A stretch of 64,000 nucleotides of DNA from assembly GCF_900107395.1 (NCBI RefSeq), contig NZ_FNPW01000014.1, forward strand, positions 115,216 to 179,215, written 5' to 3'. This DNA is from Pseudomonas sp. NFIX28 (GTDB lineage: Bacteria > Pseudomonadota > Gammaproteobacteria > Pseudomonadales > Pseudomonadaceae). Positions 52,384 to 63,676 of this stretch are shown one piece after another; the first letter of the stretch is position 1; the number at the start of each line of letters is the position of its first letter. Below the pieces are notes generated by a model. The model saw nothing but the letters and a program-made list of their open reading frames with translations. It searched no databases and was not told the DNA's origin. The translations under genes and the position numbers were made by a program.

Positions 52384-52394
52384 GGGGTACTGGG

Positions 52395-53573
52395 TTAGCG
52401 CTCGATGGCCAGGGCCACGCCCTGGCCGCCGCCGATGCACAGGGTCGCCAGGCCTTTCTTGGCGTCGCGCTTGAGCATTTCGTGTAGCAGGGTCACCAGC
52501 ACCCGGCAGCCCGAGGCGCCGATCGGATGGCCCAGGGCGATGGCGCCGCCGTTGACGTTGACCTTGCTTGCGTCCCAGCCCAGTTCCTTGCCCACCGACA
52601 GCGCCTGGGCGGCAAAAGCTTCGTTGGCTTCGATCAGGTCCAGCTGCTCCAGCGACCAGCCGGCCTTGTCCAGGCAGCGGCGGGTGGCCGATACCGGGCC
52701 GATGCCCATGATCGCCGGGTCGACGCCGGCGTTGGCGTAGGCGGCGATCTTCGCCAGCACCGGCAGGCCCAGGGCCTGGGCTTTGGCGGCGCTCATCAGG
52801 ATCACCGCGGCGGCGCCGTCGTTCAGCGACGAGGCATTGCCGGCGGTGACCGTGCCGTCCTTCTTGAAGGCCGGCTTGAGCTTGCCCAGGGATTCGGCGG
52901 TGGTGCCGGCGCGCGGCTGCTCGTCGGTGGCGAAGGCCACGGGTTCGCCCTTGCGCTGGGGAATCAGGATCGGCGTGATCTCGTCGACGAAACGCCCGCC
53001 TTCGATGGCGGCCAGGGCTTTTTGCTGCGAGGCGGCGGCAAAGACGTCCTGGGCTTCGCGGCTGATGGCGTACTTGTCCACCAGGTTCTCGGCGGTGATG
53101 CCCATGTGATAGTCGTTGAAGGCGTCCCACAGGCCATCGCTGATCATGCTGTCGACGATCTGGCCGTGGCCCATGCGCAGGCCGGTGCGGGCGCCGGGCA
53201 GCACGTAGTTGGCCAGGCTCATGTTTTCCTGGCCGCCGGCGATGATCACCTCGGCGTCGCCGCAGCGGATCGCCTGGGCGCCCAGGTGCAGGGCCTTGAG
53301 GCCCGAGCCGCAGACCTTGTTCAGGGTCAGCGCCGGCACCACGTGGGGCAGGCCGGCCTTGATCGCGGCCTGGCGCGCCGGGTTCTGCCCGGCGCCGGCG
53401 GTGAGCACCTGGCCCATGATCACTTCATCGACCTGGGCGCCGTCCAGGCCGGTCTGGGCGAGCAATTGGCGGATCACCGCAGCGCCCAGGTCGACCGCGG
53501 GAATGTTCGCCAGCGAACCCTGGAAACTGCCGACCGCGGTGCGGGTGGCGGCAACGATTACGACGTCTTGCAT
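52395..53573 (-). CDS. Acetyl-CoA acetyltransferase (thiolase)
   Basis: This 392-aa biosynthetic-type thiolase condenses or splits acetoacetyl-CoA. The nucleophile C88 lies in LNKVCGSGLKAL. The other active-site blocks are NVNGGAIALGHPIGASG (His) and CIGGGQGVALAIER (second Cys). The start is ATG 53,571-53,573 (MQDVVIVAATRT). No other fatty-acid or PHB gene is adjacent, so the pathway (PhbA/AtoB-like) is not decided. Confidence 0.93.
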   Translation of the reverse strand: MQDVVIVAATRTAVGSFQGSLANIPAVDLGAAVIRQLLAQTGLDGAQVDEVIMGQVLTAGAGQNPARQAAIKAGLPHVVPALTLNKVCGSGLKALHLGAQAIRCGDAEVIIAGGQENMSLANYVLPGARTGLRMGHGQIVDSMISDGLWDAFNDYHMGITAENLVDKYAISREAQDVFAAASQQKALAAIEGGRFVDEITPILIPQRKGEPVAFATDEQPRAGTTAESLGKLKPAFKKDGTVTAGNASSLNDGAAAVILMSAAKAQALGLPVLAKIAAYANAGVDPAIMGIGPVSATRRCLDKAGWSLEQLDLIEANEAFAAQALSVGKELGWDASKVNVNGGAIALGHPIGASGCRVLVTLLHEMLKRDAKKGLATLCIGGGQGVALAIER

Positions 53574-53723
53574 GGCGCGAATCCTCATTGTCATGGGGGC
53601 ATCGGTCGGCGGCTATGGGCGGGCAACCGGTGCGCGAAAACATGGAAAATCATGGTTGCATAGAACGCCGCGGGGCTGCCAATCGCGAACCGGTGGGTCG
53701 CGTTCTGTTCGCCCGGTCGGGTC

Positions 53724-54590
53724 TTACAGGCCCATGCGCCGGCGTGCGCGTTGTATCGAGCCATTGCGCACCGCCCAGCGCAGCATCGGCGCACTGCGCT
53801 TGACGCTGGCGCGGACCAGCTGGCGTTGCAGCAGCCCCTGATTGACGCCGAGCATGTGGCTGGCCCAATCGGGCAGCAGGTCGATGCCGGCCTGCATCAT
53901 CAACGAACCGAAAGGCTTGGCCAGGCGGCTTGGGGCCGGTGCCGCCAGCAGCAAGCGCAGCACTTCGCGGCTGCGCTCGTCGCACAGCAACTGAGGGCGC
54001 ATGGCCGCCAGGTAGTCCGCCACGGCCCGGCGCGAGCGCGGCACATCGCAGGCACCGAGACGCTCGGCGACCAGGGCGATTTCCGCGTAGTAACGGTCCT
54101 GGTCGGCCAGCGATAGGTGGGGGTTGCGATAACGCAGGTGCGCCGCGAGAAAGCTGCTGACTTCGGCCACATGCACCCAGGTCAGCAATTGCGGATCGCT
54201 GGCGGCATACGGCCGGCCGTCTGGCGCATGGCCGACGATTTGCAGATGAATGGTGCGCACCTTGTCGATCAGCCATTCGGCGTCCTGCCGCGAGCCGAAA
54301 GTGGTGCCGGAAATGAACTGCGCGGTACGCCGCAGGCGGCCGATCATGTCTTCCCTGAAATTCGAGTGATCCCAGACCCCGGCCAGGGCCAGCGGATGCA
54401 GGGCTTGCATCAACAAGGCGCTGATACCGCCGATCAACATGCTGCTGAAATCGCCATGCACCTGCCAGCAGATGGCGTCCGGGCCGAACAGGCCCGGGTC
54501 GCCCTTGGGGTTGTCCAGGTCGAGCTGGCCCAGCGACAGGCCGCCCAGGCTCATCACCTGGGTTTCGATACGACTGCGAATGAATTCCAT
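53724..54590 (-). CDS. Oxygenase MpaB family protein (DUF2236)
   Basis: This 288-aa protein matches the DUF2236 family, which includes the fungal MpaB oxygenase and rubber-degrading latex clearing protein. Recognisable segments are LLMQALHPLALAGVWDHSNF with its conserved His, and TWVHVAEVSSFLAAH with a second His, probable haem-region residues. The substrate is unknown. It lies 38 bases beyond the acs stop and may be co-transcribed with acs. Confidence 0.82.
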   Translation of the reverse strand: MEFIRSRIETQVMSLGGLSLGQLDLDNPKGDPGLFGPDAICWQVHGDFSSMLIGGISALLMQALHPLALAGVWDHSNFREDMIGRLRRTAQFISGTTFGSRQDAEWLIDKVRTIHLQIVGHAPDGRPYAASDPQLLTWVHVAEVSSFLAAHLRYRNPHLSLADQDRYYAEIALVAERLGACDVPRSRRAVADYLAAMRPQLLCDERSREVLRLLLAAPAPSRLAKPFGSLMMQAGIDLLPDWASHMLGVNQGLLQRQLVRASVKRSAPMLRWAVRNGSIQRARRRMGL

Positions 54591-54628
54591 ACCGCTTGGC
54601 TGTTCCTTGGTTGAGGCCCGAGGCCCCC

Positions 54629-56566
<1,938 letters not shown>

Positions 56567-56658
56567 GACGGTTCCTTATTCTTGTTTTAGCGACAAGTAA
56601 TAAAGATGCGCCTTGATCGGAAGGGGTTCAAGGGGAGGGCGGTCTTGGGCGACCGATC

Positions 56659-56717
56659 GCGAATCGGCCCGCTGCCATGCAATGAATGGAGGATTGCATG
56701 GCAGCGGGCCGATTCGC
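56659..56717. other. Perfect 25-bp inverted repeat between pgi and acs
   Basis: Positions 56,659-56,683 and 56,693-56,717 are exact reverse complements (25 bp), around a 9-base loop GAATGGAGG. No T tract follows on either strand. It is too long and perfect for an ordinary Pseudomonas terminator and is not the TGTAGGAGC type. It lies 25 bases downstream of the pgi stop. Confidence 0.85.
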
Positions 56718-56741
56718 CAAGGGGGGTATTTCAGCGGGCTA

Positions 56742-58406
56742 TCAGCCGCGGTGACGACCGCGGAAGTAGTTGATCAGGCCTTGGGTCGAAGCGTCTTCGG
56801 CCGGAGTTTCCTCGCTGCCGACCAGGCGGTTGTAAACGCCCTTGCCCAGCTCCTTGCCCAGCTCCACGCCCCATTGGTCGAAGGCGTTGATGCCCCAGAT
56901 CACGCTTTGCACGAAAACCTTGTGTTCGTACATCGCCACCAGCGCCCCCAGGCGGCGCGGGCTGATGCGCTCGACCACCAGGGTGTTGCTCGGGCGGTTG
57001 CCCGGGATCACCTTGTGCGGTGCCAGCTTTTGTACGTCAGCCTCGCTCATGCCTTTTTCACGCAACTCGTTTTCGGCCTCGGCGCGAGTCTTGCCGAGCA
57101 TCAGCGCCTGGCTTTGCGACAGGCAGTTGGCGTACAGCCACTGGTGGTGGTCGGCGACCGGGTTGAAGCTGACGATCGGCACGATGAAGTCGGCCGGGAT
57201 CAGCTGAGTGCCCTGGTGCAACAACTGGTGGTAGGCGTGCTGGCCGTTGCAGCCCACGCCACCCCAGATCACCGGGCCGGTGTCAGTGGAAACCGGCGTG
57301 CCGTCCTGGCGCACGCTCTTGCCGTTGGATTCCATGTCCAGCTGCTGCAAGTGCTTGGTGATGTTGCGCAGGTAGTGGTCGTACGGCAGGATCGCGTGGC
57401 TTTGCGCGCCCCAGAAGTTGCCATACCACACGCCCAGCAGGGCCAGCAGGACCGGCATGTTCTGCTCGAATGGCGCGGTCTGGAAATGCTGGTCCATGGT
57501 GTAGGCGCCGGACAGCAGTTCCTTGAAGTTGGACATGCCGATGGCCAGGGCGATCGGCAGGCCGATGGCCGACCACAGCGAGTAACGCCCGCCGACCCAG
57601 TCCCACATCGGGAAGATGTTCTCTTCGCGAATGCCGAAGGCCACGGCGGCGGCATTGTTGCTCGACACCGCGATGAAGTGGCGATACAGCTCGGCCTCGG
57701 AACCGCCCTGAGCCAGGTACCAGGCGCGTGCCGCCTGGGCGTTCTTCAGGGTTTCCAGGGTGTTGAAGGATTTCGACGAGACGATGAACAGCGTGGTTTC
57801 GGCGCGGATCTTCGATGACAGTTCGTGGAATTCGCTGCCGTCGATATTGGCCAGGTAATGGCAACGCACGCCTTTCTGGGCATAGGACAGCAGCGCTTCG
57901 GACACCAGCTCGGGGCCGAGGAACGAACCGCCGATACCGATGTTCACCACGTCAGTGATGGGCTTTTCGGTGTAGCCACGCCACAGGCCGTCATGGATGC
58001 GCCCGACCAGCTCAGTGATCTGGTTCAGCACCTTGTGCACTTCCGGCATCACGTTGACGCCATTGACCGACAGCTTGTCGCCCACCGGGCGGCGCAGAGC
58101 GGTGTGCAGGGCCGGGCGGCCTTCGGAAGAGTTGACCAGCTCGCCGGCGAACAAGGCCTTGATCGCGTCCTGCAGACCGGCTTCATTGGCCAGGCCCACC
58201 AGCAGGTTGCGGGTTTCGGAGGTGATCAGGTTCTTCGAGTAATCGAGGAAAAGCCCACAGCCGCTGAGACTGAATTGATTGAAACGCTGCGGGTCGGCAT
58301 TGAAGGCCTCGCGCATGCTGAAGTCCTGCATGGCTTGGCGGTGGTCATTCAACGCTTGCCAGGCGGGCAGAGCGGTAACGTTATGAGGAGTGCGGTAGTA
58401 CGCCAT
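56742..58406 (-). CDS. pgi: Glucose-6-phosphate isomerase
   Basis: This 554-aa cytoplasmic enzyme interconverts glucose-6-phosphate and fructose-6-phosphate. Signature blocks are VNIGIGGSFLGPELVSEAL, FIVSSKSFNTLETL and QWGVELGKELG. The catalytic Glu/His/Lys regions appear intact. It supplies the hexose pool that also feeds psl sugars. Adjacent to panD in the same orientation; gene order matches P. aeruginosa PA4732-PA4731. Confidence 0.96.
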   Translation of the reverse strand: MAYYRTPHNVTALPAWQALNDHRQAMQDFSMREAFNADPQRFNQFSLSGCGLFLDYSKNLITSETRNLLVGLANEAGLQDAIKALFAGELVNSSEGRPALHTALRRPVGDKLSVNGVNVMPEVHKVLNQITELVGRIHDGLWRGYTEKPITDVVNIGIGGSFLGPELVSEALLSYAQKGVRCHYLANIDGSEFHELSSKIRAETTLFIVSSKSFNTLETLKNAQAARAWYLAQGGSEAELYRHFIAVSSNNAAAVAFGIREENIFPMWDWVGGRYSLWSAIGLPIALAIGMSNFKELLSGAYTMDQHFQTAPFEQNMPVLLALLGVWYGNFWGAQSHAILPYDHYLRNITKHLQQLDMESNGKSVRQDGTPVSTDTGPVIWGGVGCNGQHAYHQLLHQGTQLIPADFIVPIVSFNPVADHHQWLYANCLSQSQALMLGKTRAEAENELREKGMSEADVQKLAPHKVIPGNRPSNTLVVERISPRRLGALVAMYEHKVFVQSVIWGINAFDQWGVELGKELGKGVYNRLVGSEETPAEDASTQGLINYFRGRHRG

Positions 58407-58645
58407 CGCTGCGGTTTTCCTTTTACTTGAACTGCCTGTAGGACACTGAAAAGCCCGGAACGTCCTGCTCGGAGGTTAACGTTCGGTCAACCGGGCGCTG
58501 ACACGATTAAGCACGCAGGGCGATAACAGTAACTCTCGCGTGCTGATCTGTCTTGGCTTTGTCTGACTGGTGGCCGGTACTTTTTTATACCGGCGCTTCA
58601 GGACCGCGCAACGAGCTCGATGCCAGGAGGGGGAAATGTATGGGT

Positions 58646-59026
58646 TCAGGCGACCTGGACCGGGATGGCATGGCTGGTGTGGCTCAGCTCATTGCCTGGC
58701 GCCATGTAAAGCATGCGCGGCTTGAAATTGAGCAGCTCGGCTTCGCTGTAGTGAGCGTAAGCGCAGATGATCACTCGGTCGCCGACCTTGGCCTTGTGCG
58801 CGGCGGCGCCGTTGACCGAGATCATGCGCGAACCTTCTTCGCCGCGGATGGCGTAGGTGGTGAAGCGTTCGCCGTTGTCGACGTTGTAGATCTGGATCTG
58901 CTCGTATTCACGGATACCGGACAAGTCCAGCCACTCACCGTCGATGGCGCAGGAGCCTTCGTAGTCGAGCACAGCGTGGGTGACTTCGGCGCGATGCAGC
59001 TTGGCCTTGAGCATGATGGCGTGCAT
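58646..59026 (-). CDS. panD: Aspartate 1-decarboxylase
   Basis: This 126-aa pyruvoyl enzyme makes beta-alanine from aspartate for pantothenate. The self-cleavage site is G24-S25 in YEGSCAIDG. The conserved residues NGAAAHKAKVGDRVIICAYA follow. Full family length. It forms the panB-panC-panD set with 109 bases between panC and panD. Confidence 0.96.
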   Translation of the reverse strand: MHAIMLKAKLHRAEVTHAVLDYEGSCAIDGEWLDLSGIREYEQIQIYNVDNGERFTTYAIRGEEGSRMISVNGAAAHKAKVGDRVIICAYAHYSEAELLNFKPRMLYMAPGNELSHTSHAIPVQVA

Positions 59027-59095
59027 GGGTGGTTCTCTCGGTCAGATCCTCGAACAGGGCCCGCAGCATCGCTGCAGGCCCCGGGCGGCGGCAGT

Positions 59096-59121
59096 TTGCC
59101 CGAAGGTTGCGCTTCGGGCAA
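59096..59121 (-). other. Hairpin between panC and panD
   Basis: TTGCCCGAAG-GTTGCG-CTTCGGGCAA is a perfect 10-bp hairpin, 15 bases after the panC stop. No T run follows, so it may be a weak terminator, an mRNA stabiliser or an attenuator. Confidence 0.5.
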
Positions 59122-59135
59122 TCGGCCCTTGGGGC

Positions 59136-59990
59136 CTAGGCGTCGAGGTTCAGATGCAGGTTGTCGATCAGGCGGGTGGCGCCTAGATAGGCCGCTGCCA
59201 GAATGACCAGGTCGCGGTCTTGCGCGGTGGCCGGGCGCAAGGTCCGGGCGTGGCGGATTTCCAGGTAGTCGGGGCGCAAACCGGCGGCTTCCAGCGCCTG
59301 CTTCTGCTCGCCAAGCAGCTTTGGATAGTCCCGCTCGCCCTGGCTGATGGCCTGGGCGATTTGGCTCAGGCCACGATAGATCGCCGGGGCGATGGCCCGT
59401 TGTTCTTCGCTCAGGTAGCCATTGCGCGACGACAACGCGAGGCCGTCGGGGGCGCGCACGGTGGGCTCGCCAATGATCTGGATCGGCATGTTCAGGTCAT
59501 GCACCAGGGCGCGGATCACGGCCAGTTGCTGGAAGTCCTTCTGGCCGAAGACCGCGAGGTCCGGCTGCACCATGTTGAACAGCTTGCTGACCACCGTGGC
59601 CACGCCTTCGAAATGCCCGGGCCGGCTGGCGCCGCACAGGCCTTCGGAGAGTTGCGGCACGCTGACCCGGGTCTGGCCGTCCATGCCGTCGGGGTACATT
59701 TCCTCGACGGTCGGGGCGAACAGCAGATGGCAGCCGGCCTGCAGGAGCATTTCCTGGTCCGCGGCCAGGGTTCGCGGGTACTTGTCGAGGTCTTCGCCGG
59801 CACCGAACTGCAACGGGTTGACGAAAATGCTCGCCACCACGAAGTCCACCCGCTGGGCGGCCTTGGTCACCAGGGCGGCATGCCCGCTGTGCAGGTTGCC
59901 CATGGTCGGCACGAAGCCGATGCGCTTGCCTTCGCTGCGGGCGCGGGCCACGGCGGCCCGCAGTTCGCGTACGGTTTTTACAGTGTTCAT
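59136..59990 (-). CDS. panC: Pantothenate synthetase
   Basis: This 284-aa ligase joins pantoate and beta-alanine using ATP. The nucleotide-binding motif FVPTMGNLHSGHAALV lies near residue 26. The pantoate/ATP residues in FGQKDFQQLAVIRAL and the KMSKS-like ALSSRNGYLS are present. The start ATG overlaps the panB stop (ATGA), showing coupling. Confidence 0.96.
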   Translation of the reverse strand: MNTVKTVRELRAAVARARSEGKRIGFVPTMGNLHSGHAALVTKAAQRVDFVVASIFVNPLQFGAGEDLDKYPRTLAADQEMLLQAGCHLLFAPTVEEMYPDGMDGQTRVSVPQLSEGLCGASRPGHFEGVATVVSKLFNMVQPDLAVFGQKDFQQLAVIRALVHDLNMPIQIIGEPTVRAPDGLALSSRNGYLSEEQRAIAPAIYRGLSQIAQAISQGERDYPKLLGEQKQALEAAGLRPDYLEIRHARTLRPATAQDRDLVILAAAYLGATRLIDNLHLNLDA

Positions 59991-60787
59991 GCAGAAAACC
60001 CGTGTTCGGCGCCTGGGAAGGTCACGGCCTTGACCTCATTGACGTAGGCGCTCAGGGCGGCCTGGATGTTTTCCTGGCCGGCCATGAAGTTCTTCACGAA
60101 CTTCGGTGCGCGGCCGCTCAGGGACAGGCCCAGCATGTCGTGCAGGACCAGCACCTGACCGTCGGTGGCGCTGCCGGCACCGATGCCGATCACCGGAATC
60201 TTCACCGCCTGGGTGATTTCCGCCGCCAGTTCGCTTGGCACGCATTCGAGCAGCAGCATCGCCGCACCCGCCGCTTCCAGGGCGATGGCGTCGGCACGCA
60301 TCTGCCGGGCCTGGTTTTCGTTACGGCCCTGGACCTTGTAGCCGCCGAGGATATTCACCGATTGCGGGGTCAGGCCCATGTGGGCGCAGACCGGGATACC
60401 GCGTTCGGCCAGCAGGCGGATGGACTCCGCCAGCCAGAGCGCGCCCTCGACCTTGATCATGTGCGCACCGGCCTGCATCAGTTGGGCGCTGTTATTCAGG
60501 GCCTGTTCGGTGGTGGCGTAGGCCATGAACGGCAGGTCGGCGAGGATCAGGGCGCCACTGTTGCCGCGTTTGACCGCAGCGACGTGGTAAGCCATCTCGG
60601 CGGTGGTAACTGGCAGTGTGCTGTCGTGCCCTTGCAAGACCATGCCGAGGGAGTCGCCCACCAGCAGTACTTCAACGCCGGCCTGGCAACAGGTGTGGGC
60701 GAAGGTTGCGTCATAGCAGGTCAACATGGTGATTTTTTCACCTTTCTGCTTGAGGCCTTGCAGGGTGGTCAGGGTAATGTCTGGCAT
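59987..60787 (-). CDS. panB: 3-methyl-2-oxobutanoate hydroxymethyltransferase
   Basis: This 266-aa TIM-barrel enzyme makes ketopantoate, the first committed step of pantothenate synthesis. Its metal and substrate residues lie in LLVGDSLGMVLQGHDSTLPVT and KVEGALWLAESIRLLAERGIPVCAHMGLTPQ. A catalytic Glu lies in LLLECVPSELA. Heads panB-panC-panD behind a 380-base gap. Confidence 0.96.
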   Translation of the reverse strand: MPDITLTTLQGLKQKGEKITMLTCYDATFAHTCCQAGVEVLLVGDSLGMVLQGHDSTLPVTTAEMAYHVAAVKRGNSGALILADLPFMAYATTEQALNNSAQLMQAGAHMIKVEGALWLAESIRLLAERGIPVCAHMGLTPQSVNILGGYKVQGRNENQARQMRADAIALEAAGAAMLLLECVPSELAAEITQAVKIPVIGIGAGSATDGQVLVLHDMLGLSLSGRAPKFVKNFMAGQENIQAALSAYVNEVKAVTFPGAEHGFSA

Positions 60788-61168
60788 GAAAAAGGGTCCT
60801 CATTCAGGCGCTCTGGAAACTGCTGCGAGTAACGCGCGTGATTCTTCGTTTATGCAGGCGCACGGTCTGTTGTCGTGCTTATAAGGCCTGGACCAAGCCA
60901 TGCGAAAGCGACTGCGCTGGGTAATCCTGGGTAAAAGACAGGCTCGGGCTATTCATTTACAAACAGGTAAATGCCGCGTTCACGCCTGTTTTTGCCGGGT
61001 CTCACCTTCGCTCGCCACGCTCTCCCACCGCTTGGATTGCGCCCTGTAACGCCGTGTTGGCGGCAACGGGACGCCTATAGTCGTGAGGAGAACTCGGGAA
61101 GTCAATTGCATGTGTTACCGCATTGTTACGACGTGAGTGTTACCGCCGTAACTGATGCGTTTCAGCAG
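60788..61168. other. Intergenic region between panB and folK
   Basis: This is 381 bases with no gene that I can support. It holds three TGTTAC hexamers (61,113, 61,124, 61,138) and a GTAAC at 61,148 close to the folK 3' end. A weak GG-N10-GC sigma54-like element lies at 60,886-60,900 on the minus strand. Otherwise nothing recognised. Confidence 0.5.
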
Positions 61169-61648
61169 TCAGGCCAGACGTTCCAGGCCGACAAATGGGC
61201 AGGCGGCAAGCAGATCGCGCAGATGGCGACCATCAGCCAGTTGCAGATCGGAGGGGGCCAGCTCGGCCAGGGGATAGAGAACGAAGGGCCGCTCCTGCAT
61301 ATGGTAATGCGGGACCTTGAGCCGCGGTTCGTCGATCAGGCGATCGCCGAACAGCAGGATATCCAGGTCCAGGGTGCGCGGTCCCCAGCGCTCGAGACGC
61401 TCGCGGCCTTGGCCGTTTTCGATGGCTTGCAGCGCATCCAGCAGTTCAAGGGGCGCGAGGCTGCTGTCCAGTGCTGCCACGGCATTGGTGTAACGCGGTT
61501 GGCCGGGCAGCAGGGAGTCGCTTTGATAAAAGGCCGAGACTCCGGCCAGTTGGCTGTGCGGCAATTGCGCCAGTGCGTCGATCGCGCAGCGCAACTGCTC
61601 TGCCGGGGCAGCCAGGTTGCTGCCCATGCCGATATAGATGCGTTCCAC
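61169..61648 (-). CDS. folK: 2-amino-4-hydroxy-6-hydroxymethyldihydropteridine pyrophosphokinase
   Basis: This 159-aa HPPK transfers pyrophosphate in folate synthesis. The family signature GPRTLDLDILLFG lies near residue 86, with the N-terminal ERIYIGMGSNL. The start is GTG 61,646-61,648, giving the usual length. A longer reading frame into pcnB exists but is less likely. It lies 4 bases after pcnB. Confidence 0.93.
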   Translation of the reverse strand: MERIYIGMGSNLAAPAEQLRCAIDALAQLPHSQLAGVSAFYQSDSLLPGQPRYTNAVAALDSSLAPLELLDALQAIENGQGRERLERWGPRTLDLDILLFGDRLIDEPRLKVPHYHMQERPFVLYPLAELAPSDLQLADGRHLRDLLAACPFVGLERLA

Positions 61649-61652
61649 CGGG

Positions 61653-63056
61653 TTATTCGCCGGAAGCGCTCGGGGCGGCTGCGGTGGCGCGCTTGCGTTT
61701 GGCGCCACTGCTGCGGCGACGCTTGCGCGGGCCTGTGCCAGCTTCGTCCTTGCCGCTCAAATCACGAATCATGTCGCGGCGCCCGGCATCATTGGCGTCC
61801 TGATAGTCAGTCCACCACTCGCCGAGGCCATCAGTCTGCTCGCCAGCGCTCTCACGCAGCAGCAGGAAATCATAGCCGGCGCGGAATCGCGGGTTGTCCA
61901 GCAACTGGTCGGCGCGTTTGCCGCTGCGGCGTGGCAAGCGTTCCTGCATGTCCCAGATTTCGCGGATCGGCATGGTGAAGCGTTTTGGAATGGCGATGCG
62001 CTGGCATTGCTCGCTGATCAGCTCATGAGCCGCTTCCTGCATCGCCGGAATCGGCGGCATGCCGCGTTCCTGCAGGCGCAGCACGCGAGCCGGCAGGGCA
62101 GGCCATAGCAGCGCGGCGAACAGGAAGGCTGGGGTTACCGGCTTGTTCTGCTTGATGCGCAGGTCAGTATTGGCCAGGGCTTCGCTGATCAGGGTATGGG
62201 TGTAGGTCGGGTTGTATTCCAGTGCCTCGGCGCTGGCCGGGAACAGCGGGTCGAACAGTTGCAGATCGACCAGCATCTCGAAGGTGTCGGCGGCATGGCC
62301 GGAGAGGAACAGCTTGAGCACTTCTTCGAACAGGCGGGCCGAGGGGATTTCCCGCAGCATGGGGGCCAGGTCGCGGATCGGCGTGGCAGTGTGTTTCTCG
62401 ATGCCGAAATCCAGCTTGGCGGCAAAACGCACGGCCCGCAGCATGCGCACCGGGTCTTCCTGGTAGCGCTGGCGCGGATCGCCGATCAGGCGGATCAGAT
62501 GGTTGCGGATATCGTGGACGCCGTTGGCGTAATCGAGGATGCGTTCGCTGACCGGGTCGTAATACAGGGCATTGATGGTGAAGTCGCGGCGCTGGGCGTC
62601 TTCTTCGAGGGTGCCGTACACGTTGTCGCGCAGGATGCGCCCGCTTTCGTTGCGCGAGGATTGGTTGCTGTCTTCCTCTTCATCGTTCTGCGGGTGATTG
62701 GCGCGGAAGGTCGCGACTTCGATGATTTCGCGGCCGAAGTGGATATGCACCAGCTTGAACCGACGGCCAATGATCCGCGCATTGCGGAATTCGGCCCGCA
62801 CCTGTTCCGGCGTGGCACTGGTGGCGACGTCGAAATCCTTGGGGGTGATGTTGAGCAACATGTCGCGCACACAGCCGCCGACCAGATAAGCCTGGTAGCC
62901 GGCGTTCTGCAGGCGTTCGACGATGTTTACCGCATAACGGCTGAACTGCGCGCGTTGCAGCGAATGCTGGCTGCTGTTGAGCACTTCAGGCGTGCTGCGT
63001 TTGTGCTGCGTACGACGCAAGGGAGAACGGAATGACTGGAACAACTTCTTCAGCAT
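61653..63056 (-). CDS. pcnB: Poly(A) polymerase I
   Basis: This 467-aa nucleotidyltransferase of the tRNA nucleotidyltransferase/PAP family adds 3' poly(A) tails that speed RNA decay. Motifs are LVGGCVRDMLLNITPKDFDVATSA near residue 60 and RRDFTINALYYDP near residue 157. The C-terminal tail is highly basic (PRKRRRSSGAKRKRA), typical of PcnB rather than Cca. The start is ATG 63,054-63,056; a GTG three codons upstream is an alternative. It lies downstream of crcZ, the usual Pseudomonas place. Confidence 0.93.
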   Translation of the reverse strand: MLKKLFQSFRSPLRRTQHKRSTPEVLNSSQHSLQRAQFSRYAVNIVERLQNAGYQAYLVGGCVRDMLLNITPKDFDVATSATPEQVRAEFRNARIIGRRFKLVHIHFGREIIEVATFRANHPQNDEEEDSNQSSRNESGRILRDNVYGTLEEDAQRRDFTINALYYDPVSERILDYANGVHDIRNHLIRLIGDPRQRYQEDPVRMLRAVRFAAKLDFGIEKHTATPIRDLAPMLREIPSARLFEEVLKLFLSGHAADTFEMLVDLQLFDPLFPASAEALEYNPTYTHTLISEALANTDLRIKQNKPVTPAFLFAALLWPALPARVLRLQERGMPPIPAMQEAAHELISEQCQRIAIPKRFTMPIREIWDMQERLPRRSGKRADQLLDNPRFRAGYDFLLLRESAGEQTDGLGEWWTDYQDANDAGRRDMIRDLSGKDEAGTGPRKRRRSSGAKRKRATAAAPSASGE

Positions 63057-63224
63057 GGGATGCACTGTTTGAAGGAATGTTCGGCCATAACGAAGAATGA
63101 CCGCATGATGGGCGGGGATTCTAGCATTTAGTCGGGGGATGGTGTAGGAAGCTGCGGCGAGTCGTGCGCGGCGCTTTGGAATGGGGGTTGGCGGGGGGAT
63201 TCGTCAGCAAAACCGCTATCGCAC

Positions 63225-63592
63225 AAACCACAAGGGGAGCCGAAGCTCCCCCAGAAGTGTTTGCGTGCTCTATTTTTATTATTGGTTTCGGGCTTCTTGT
63301 TTTTGTTTAACGCCCTTGTCACCTGGTTAACCCAGTGTGACCCTCCCAATCGGGAGCCAAGAGCAAACGGATTGCTTTGGTCGCTGTGTTGCGATGATCA
63401 ATGATCCAACCAGTTCAGGCTCTGCCTTAGGGCAGTTTTTATTGTTCTCGGCCTGGTTGTGGGGCAAGCCCCAATTACAACGCCTCTCCAAAAGAATCAG
63501 TTAGCTGCGCCTCCGCCGTGTTGTTTTTATTGTGCGTGAGTCGATTCGTCTTATTTTTATTGTCTTATGCATTGCTTGTTATTGTTCTTGTA
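63225..63592 (-). ncRNA. crcZ: CrcZ regulatory RNA
   Basis: CrcZ sequesters the Hfq/Crc complex and relieves catabolite repression. The region between cbrB and pcnB carries, on the minus strand, at least six A-rich CA motifs, for example AATAATAAAAA near 63,275, AACAATAAAAA near 63,440, CAATAAAAACAAC near 63,525, and ACAATAACAAG near 63,580. A sigma54 promoter lies just upstream. A GGGGAGC hairpin at 63,234-63,250 is a plausible 3' end. The length of about 365 agrees with the size recalled for P. putida CrcZ. Ends are approximate. Confidence 0.88.
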
Positions 63593-63600
63593 CCAAACAT

Positions 63601-63618
63601 ATAGCAGGTGCCGTGCCA
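63601..63618 (-). promoter_or_regulatory. Sigma54 promoter of crcZ
   Basis: On the minus strand TGGCACGGCACCTGCTAT has GG and GC 10 bases apart, a near-consensus -24/-12 element. Predicted transcription start is about 63,592. Confidence 0.85.
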
Positions 63619-63676
63619 ACTTTTGCGAAATCCAGTAAAACAAGGGCTTAGGCGCGCTTTTGAGGTTTTCGCAGGC

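Noticed and set aside
58571..58594. GCCGGTA...TACCGGC hairpin downstream of panD as a terminator
   Set aside because: The T run lies inside the loop and not after the stem, so it does not fit a rho-independent terminator.
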